From Cristatella mucedo (lineage: Eukaryota; Bryozoa; Phylactolaemata; Cristatellidae): a DNA stretch of 64,000 nucleotides. A model generated the notes under the pieces. It did not search any database, was not told where the DNA came from, and was given only the letters and a program-made list of their open reading frames with translations. The stretch spans positions 737,501-801,500 of the forward strand of contig WPIO01000149.1 of NCBI GenBank assembly GCA_009760855.2. The letters run 5' to 3'. Below are positions 60,840-64,000 of the stretch, piece by piece; position 1 is the first letter of the stretch; every line of letters begins with the position of its first letter. The position numbers and the translations under genes were made by a program.

Positions 60840-62180
60840 AATTACTTGACTGTATTCAAGTGTCTGGGTTTAACAAAAATTGACACTGCGTGGCCACGAA
60901 TTCAGTTTGAGTTTACATGAGCATAAAAATGTTAGATGTTTTATTTCCGGAACCAAGCTCGTTTCTCAGTACGTAACACTGTTGGGAAAACACCTTAAAC
61001 GTGCTCAAGAAAATCCAGGGTCTGTTTCTTATTTGTCAGTCAAAATTCAAATTGAATCTACCCACATACTTGCGACAACTGTAAAAAGCAAGCTATAAAC
61101 AGATATTGGAAAATACAACAAGTAACACGGTATCTTGGTTGATTCAATTCCTGATTTAGAACATCAAAAACAGCTTGCCATCATCAGGTCATCACGTGCG
61201 TCAATGTAGATTTTCAGGTTTTTTTCGAGGTACACGCAAGAGATGCAGCAAGTCTTGATAAGGTGCTCCTAGAGATTTTTTTAATCCGACAACATCTTCT
61301 TGGCCAATTGTCGGTCCTTTGAAATTGGTCTATTTCATTACATTTTTCCTTTTATAGTTTACTGGAATTATGTGACAATATTATCGGCCAAATTGGCCGA
61401 GTCAAGGAATAACTGCTGGATCCTACAGTAAATTTTAGGAAAGCAGGAACTGATCTTAAATCCCTGAATCAAGAACTAATCCAAACTCACAGCAATTTGA
61501 GTAAAAATGCAGCAAAAATGCTCCAAAAATAAACGCACAGCTTGGGGCATTGAAATTGAGAAAAGAATAGGGCGACATAAGACAATATCCGGAGAACACG
61601 CAATGGACGTATGACAGAGCCGAGGAGGAAATTAGGCGTGTCATGAAAAGCGTGATCGATCGTCTTCAGCAAGAGATATCGACACGATTTTTGAGGATAA
61701 AGGAGGTAAACACAACATTTGGATTTCTAATAGATATAAAGACTCGTCTCTCTGAAACAGGTATTGACAAATTGAGTGATGGTTGCATAAATGTTTGATT
61801 ATTTGACGACACCGACGTCAATAGTGAAAGATTAATAATGGAGTTGCTTAGGACGCGAATTAAAAAGTTACCAAAAACTCCAATAGATCTTCCACATTTT
61901 TTTGTTGCATATGGGAGATGATGTATTTTCGAATCTACGAATTTCTCTAAAATTCTTCTGGCGGTTGCCGTATTAATAGCCAGCTGGGAGAATTTTCCTT
62001 CAGCAAATTAAAATGCATTATCATATTTGTACGCTTCAATGTTGCAAGGCTGTCTTGACAACTTGGCACATCTCAGCATTGAAAAGGAAAATTTTTTTAG
62101 AAGATACATTTTTTTTGACATCATTGACCAGTTTGCTAAAGTTAAGGGAAATTTTGTAAAGTTTTCTAAACTGTAATAAA
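60840..62180 (+). pseudogene. Broken hAT transposase (DUF4371 / ZMYM1-like type)
   Basis: Left part: LTLRGHEFSLS, a segment QYVTLLGKHLKRAQENPGSV, SYLSVKIQIESTHILATTVK and GILVDSIPDLEHQKQLAIIR, which follow the DUF4371 order (L-LRGH, SPEIQNELI, I-VD-TPD-S-QEQL). Right part: NTTFGFLIDIKTRLSETGID, SKILLAVAVLIASWENF and YLYASMLQGCLDNLAHLSIE, the hAT C-terminal dimerisation region. Several stops and frameshifts separate the pieces. The block is far more AT-rich than its surroundings. No terminal inverted repeats were identified. Confidence 0.82.
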
Positions 62181-62344
62181 GAAACACTTAATAATCATTG
62201 TTTTCATTTAAAATATCATGATTACAATTTTATTAGATTAAATATTAATTAAAATGCTACAGAACGTGACTGCTATATGTTGTGATTTTGAATTTCATTT
62301 ATAGTCATTTAAACTTTACTAAAATGTAGTGTATTTGAAAGTTA

Positions 62345-63420
62345 TTGAATAAAGAAAGGGGGCGCCGTCTGTTTAGTTCGTCCGCGGGCGAACAATATCC
62401 TAGGAGCTCCACCGGGTCTTGCCCTCCGCTTAGATGAAAGTCCTCGCTCCGTCGCTGGCTTAAAATAAATAAAAAGAAAAAAAACGCGATCGCCGAGGCA
62501 CTCGCGGCGGCGGCGAAGAGTCACGCGCAGCGAATGTCGCGGCCAGTAGCAGCAGCGGCGGCGGCGGCGGAATTCGCGACGACTCGCGGCAATTTTGACT
62601 CATGTGTCGCTCCCCACGAGATCCCGGTCGAGGTCTGGTCTGAGAGAGGGATGTAACGGCGCTAATCGGTTTTGGCTGCCTAATGGAGCGGCTCGTTAGC
62701 TACCGGATGTAGATATAGCAGATATATAGATAGCGGGTATGTAGATATGTAGTAGGGCGACTCGAGAGCTGCTGCCGGTGGCCGTCGGCAGTCCCTCGTC
62801 GGAGTGGGCAGAGCGCGTGCTATCGTTCGAGCGAGCGGCTGGCGATCGTATCGGCGACCGGACGGACCGGACGCTTTGGAGCCCGCGCTCTCGCGACGTC
62901 TGCTCGCGCGTCGCAGCCAGCTCTGCTCAATTCGCTGCCGTGGCCGGCGGCGGCAGTCGCTGCATCGGCGAAGCGTCAGCCGCCGCAGCTTCGCGGGGAT
63001 GCGATCAGCGCTCGGCTGACGCGCGGCGCTCACGTTCGCTCGGCGGCGGCGGCGAGCGCGGACGAAGCTCCAAATCTAATCGAGCCGCTAAAGACGGCGT
63101 CGCCGCGGATAGATCCTCGCGCCGCCGGCGACCCTGGCGCCAAGATTAGCGTGCTAAGGTCGGCGCACGCTACAGAGGCGTGGACAATGTCGGTCGCAAA
63201 AGTCGCTACCTCGACGGGCGGGCGGCGCAGCAGCGGCGGCGGCGGCGGCTAGCCGCGGCCGCCGCCGCCGCTCTGCCGCGCCCGTTGTCAGGCTCGGGCC
63301 CACAGGTGACGGCGCGTCGACGAATCCGTTTCCAAAGCGTTTGCCGCCAGTCGTCCCGTCGCCACTCGCCCGATACGACGACGCGCTTGACCCGTCCGCA
63401 GCGTCGGTCGGTTGCTTGAA
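62345..63420. other. CpG-rich block 3
   Basis: GC- and CpG-rich, with GGC/GCC repeats near 62560 and 63230. The transition from the AT-rich hAT block is abrupt at about 62345. Open frames on both strands look compositional. It could be a promoter. Confidence 0.45.
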
Positions 63421-63679
63421 TGCAGCAGTTGTTTTCCATTGTTGCGTTGCTTATTTTGAAATCTCCGTAGGCGAGCGTCATGTTTATTATTTGCGAGCGG
63501 CTGCTTACAACTGTGCAGATGTAGGGCGAGGAGGGGAGACGGTGCTTCATTAGAAAAGAATTCCTGCGTACGAGTCGCCAGCTTTTTCTGAGTCAGCTAC
63601 TGTAGCAAAGCAACGGTTTCTGAGAATAGTGTTGCATAATTTCCGCCCTCGTTTGACCCAGGCGTAAGGTACATATTTA

Positions 63680-63745
63680 ACAACCAAGGTCGTTTTCTCG
63701 AGCCCTGCAGCATATGCAAAGCGCCTCGATATTTTTTAATTTCCT
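63680..63745 (+). mobile_element. SINE B crumb
   Basis: gtcgttttctcgagccctgc, agcatatgcaaagcgcctcg. The remainder is lost into the adjoining microsatellite. Confidence 0.4.
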
Positions 63746-63767
63746 TTGGGCAATATATATGTATGCT

Positions 63768-63817
<50 letters not shown>

Positions 63818-63834
63818 GTATACACAGATATATA

Positions 63835-63912
<78 letters not shown>
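63768..63912. repeat. (TA)n then (GT)n microsatellite
   Basis: About 75 bases of TA with small interruptions, then about 70 bases of pure GT. Confidence 0.97.
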
Positions 63913-63916
<4 letters not shown>

Positions 63917-64000
63917 GCAGTGCTGGCCTGAACAACCAACGCGCCCTGGGGTTTTCAGATATTTCATGGACTGCGTGCCAACAGACTTTTATCAGAGCAT

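Overview
The window is animal (metazoan) nuclear DNA. It has split genes with GT-AG introns, tRNA-derived SINEs, an L2-type LINE family with relics on both strands, two kinds of hAT DNA transposon remains, and very long (GA)n, (TA)n and (GT)n microsatellites. I cannot name the species. The gene structures and repeat mix fit an invertebrate with roughly balanced base composition. Apart from repeats, only two host genes are convincing, and I assembled both by joining conserved exons across consensus splice sites with matching phases.

1-11.4 kb, + strand: the 3' part of a Rab escort protein gene (REP, CHM/CHML family). Seven exons (1117-1220, 2992-3066, 4228-4399, 5416-5527, 6099-6188, 6848-7077, 11122-11382) join into 1044 bases, that is 347 residues plus a TAG stop. 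The N-terminal part lies left of the window. Intron 5 holds a 416-bp fold-back element, and the last intron holds a SINE and several LINE tails.

11.4-17.3 kb: intergenic, between two convergent genes, filled with SINEs and LINE tails.

17.3-32.6 kb, - strand: a complete SLC16 / monocarboxylate-transporter-family gene. Six coding exons (32618-32546, 31215-31048, 26842-26699, 24548-23532, 23054-22929, 17566-17292) join into 1803 bases for a 600-residue, 12-TM protein. All five introns are phase 1 and each splits a glycine codon. The introns carry a 0.7-kb GGCAG minisatellite, long GA/CT and CTG repeats, and a nearly intact-ended 852-bp LINE copy.

32.6-50.3 kb: no recognised gene. It holds microsatellites, two minisatellites (the larger about 0.5 kb of 18-bp units), CpG-rich blocks (37.4-38.3 and 44.2-48.7 kb), one orphan membrane-spanning exon candidate, one candidate first exon, and the best LINE copy (40844-43687). 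That LINE inserted into a SINE, splitting it and making a 6-bp target duplication.

50.3-64 kb: a repeat graveyard. It contains an older LINE relic carrying a nested 184-bp hAT element that resembles the horizontally transferred SPIN family (8-bp target duplication visible), more LINE relics and SINEs, an AT-rich dispersed repeat also found at 4.9 kb, a broken DUF4371/hAT transposase in an AT-rich block (60.7-62.2 kb), a CpG-rich block, and a final TA/GT microsatellite.

The two genes are not functionally linked. REP presents newly made Rab GTPases to geranylgeranyl transferase II in the cytosol, while the SLC16 protein is a plasma-membrane carrier. Most long open frames in this window are artefacts of tandem repeats whose unit is a multiple of three.
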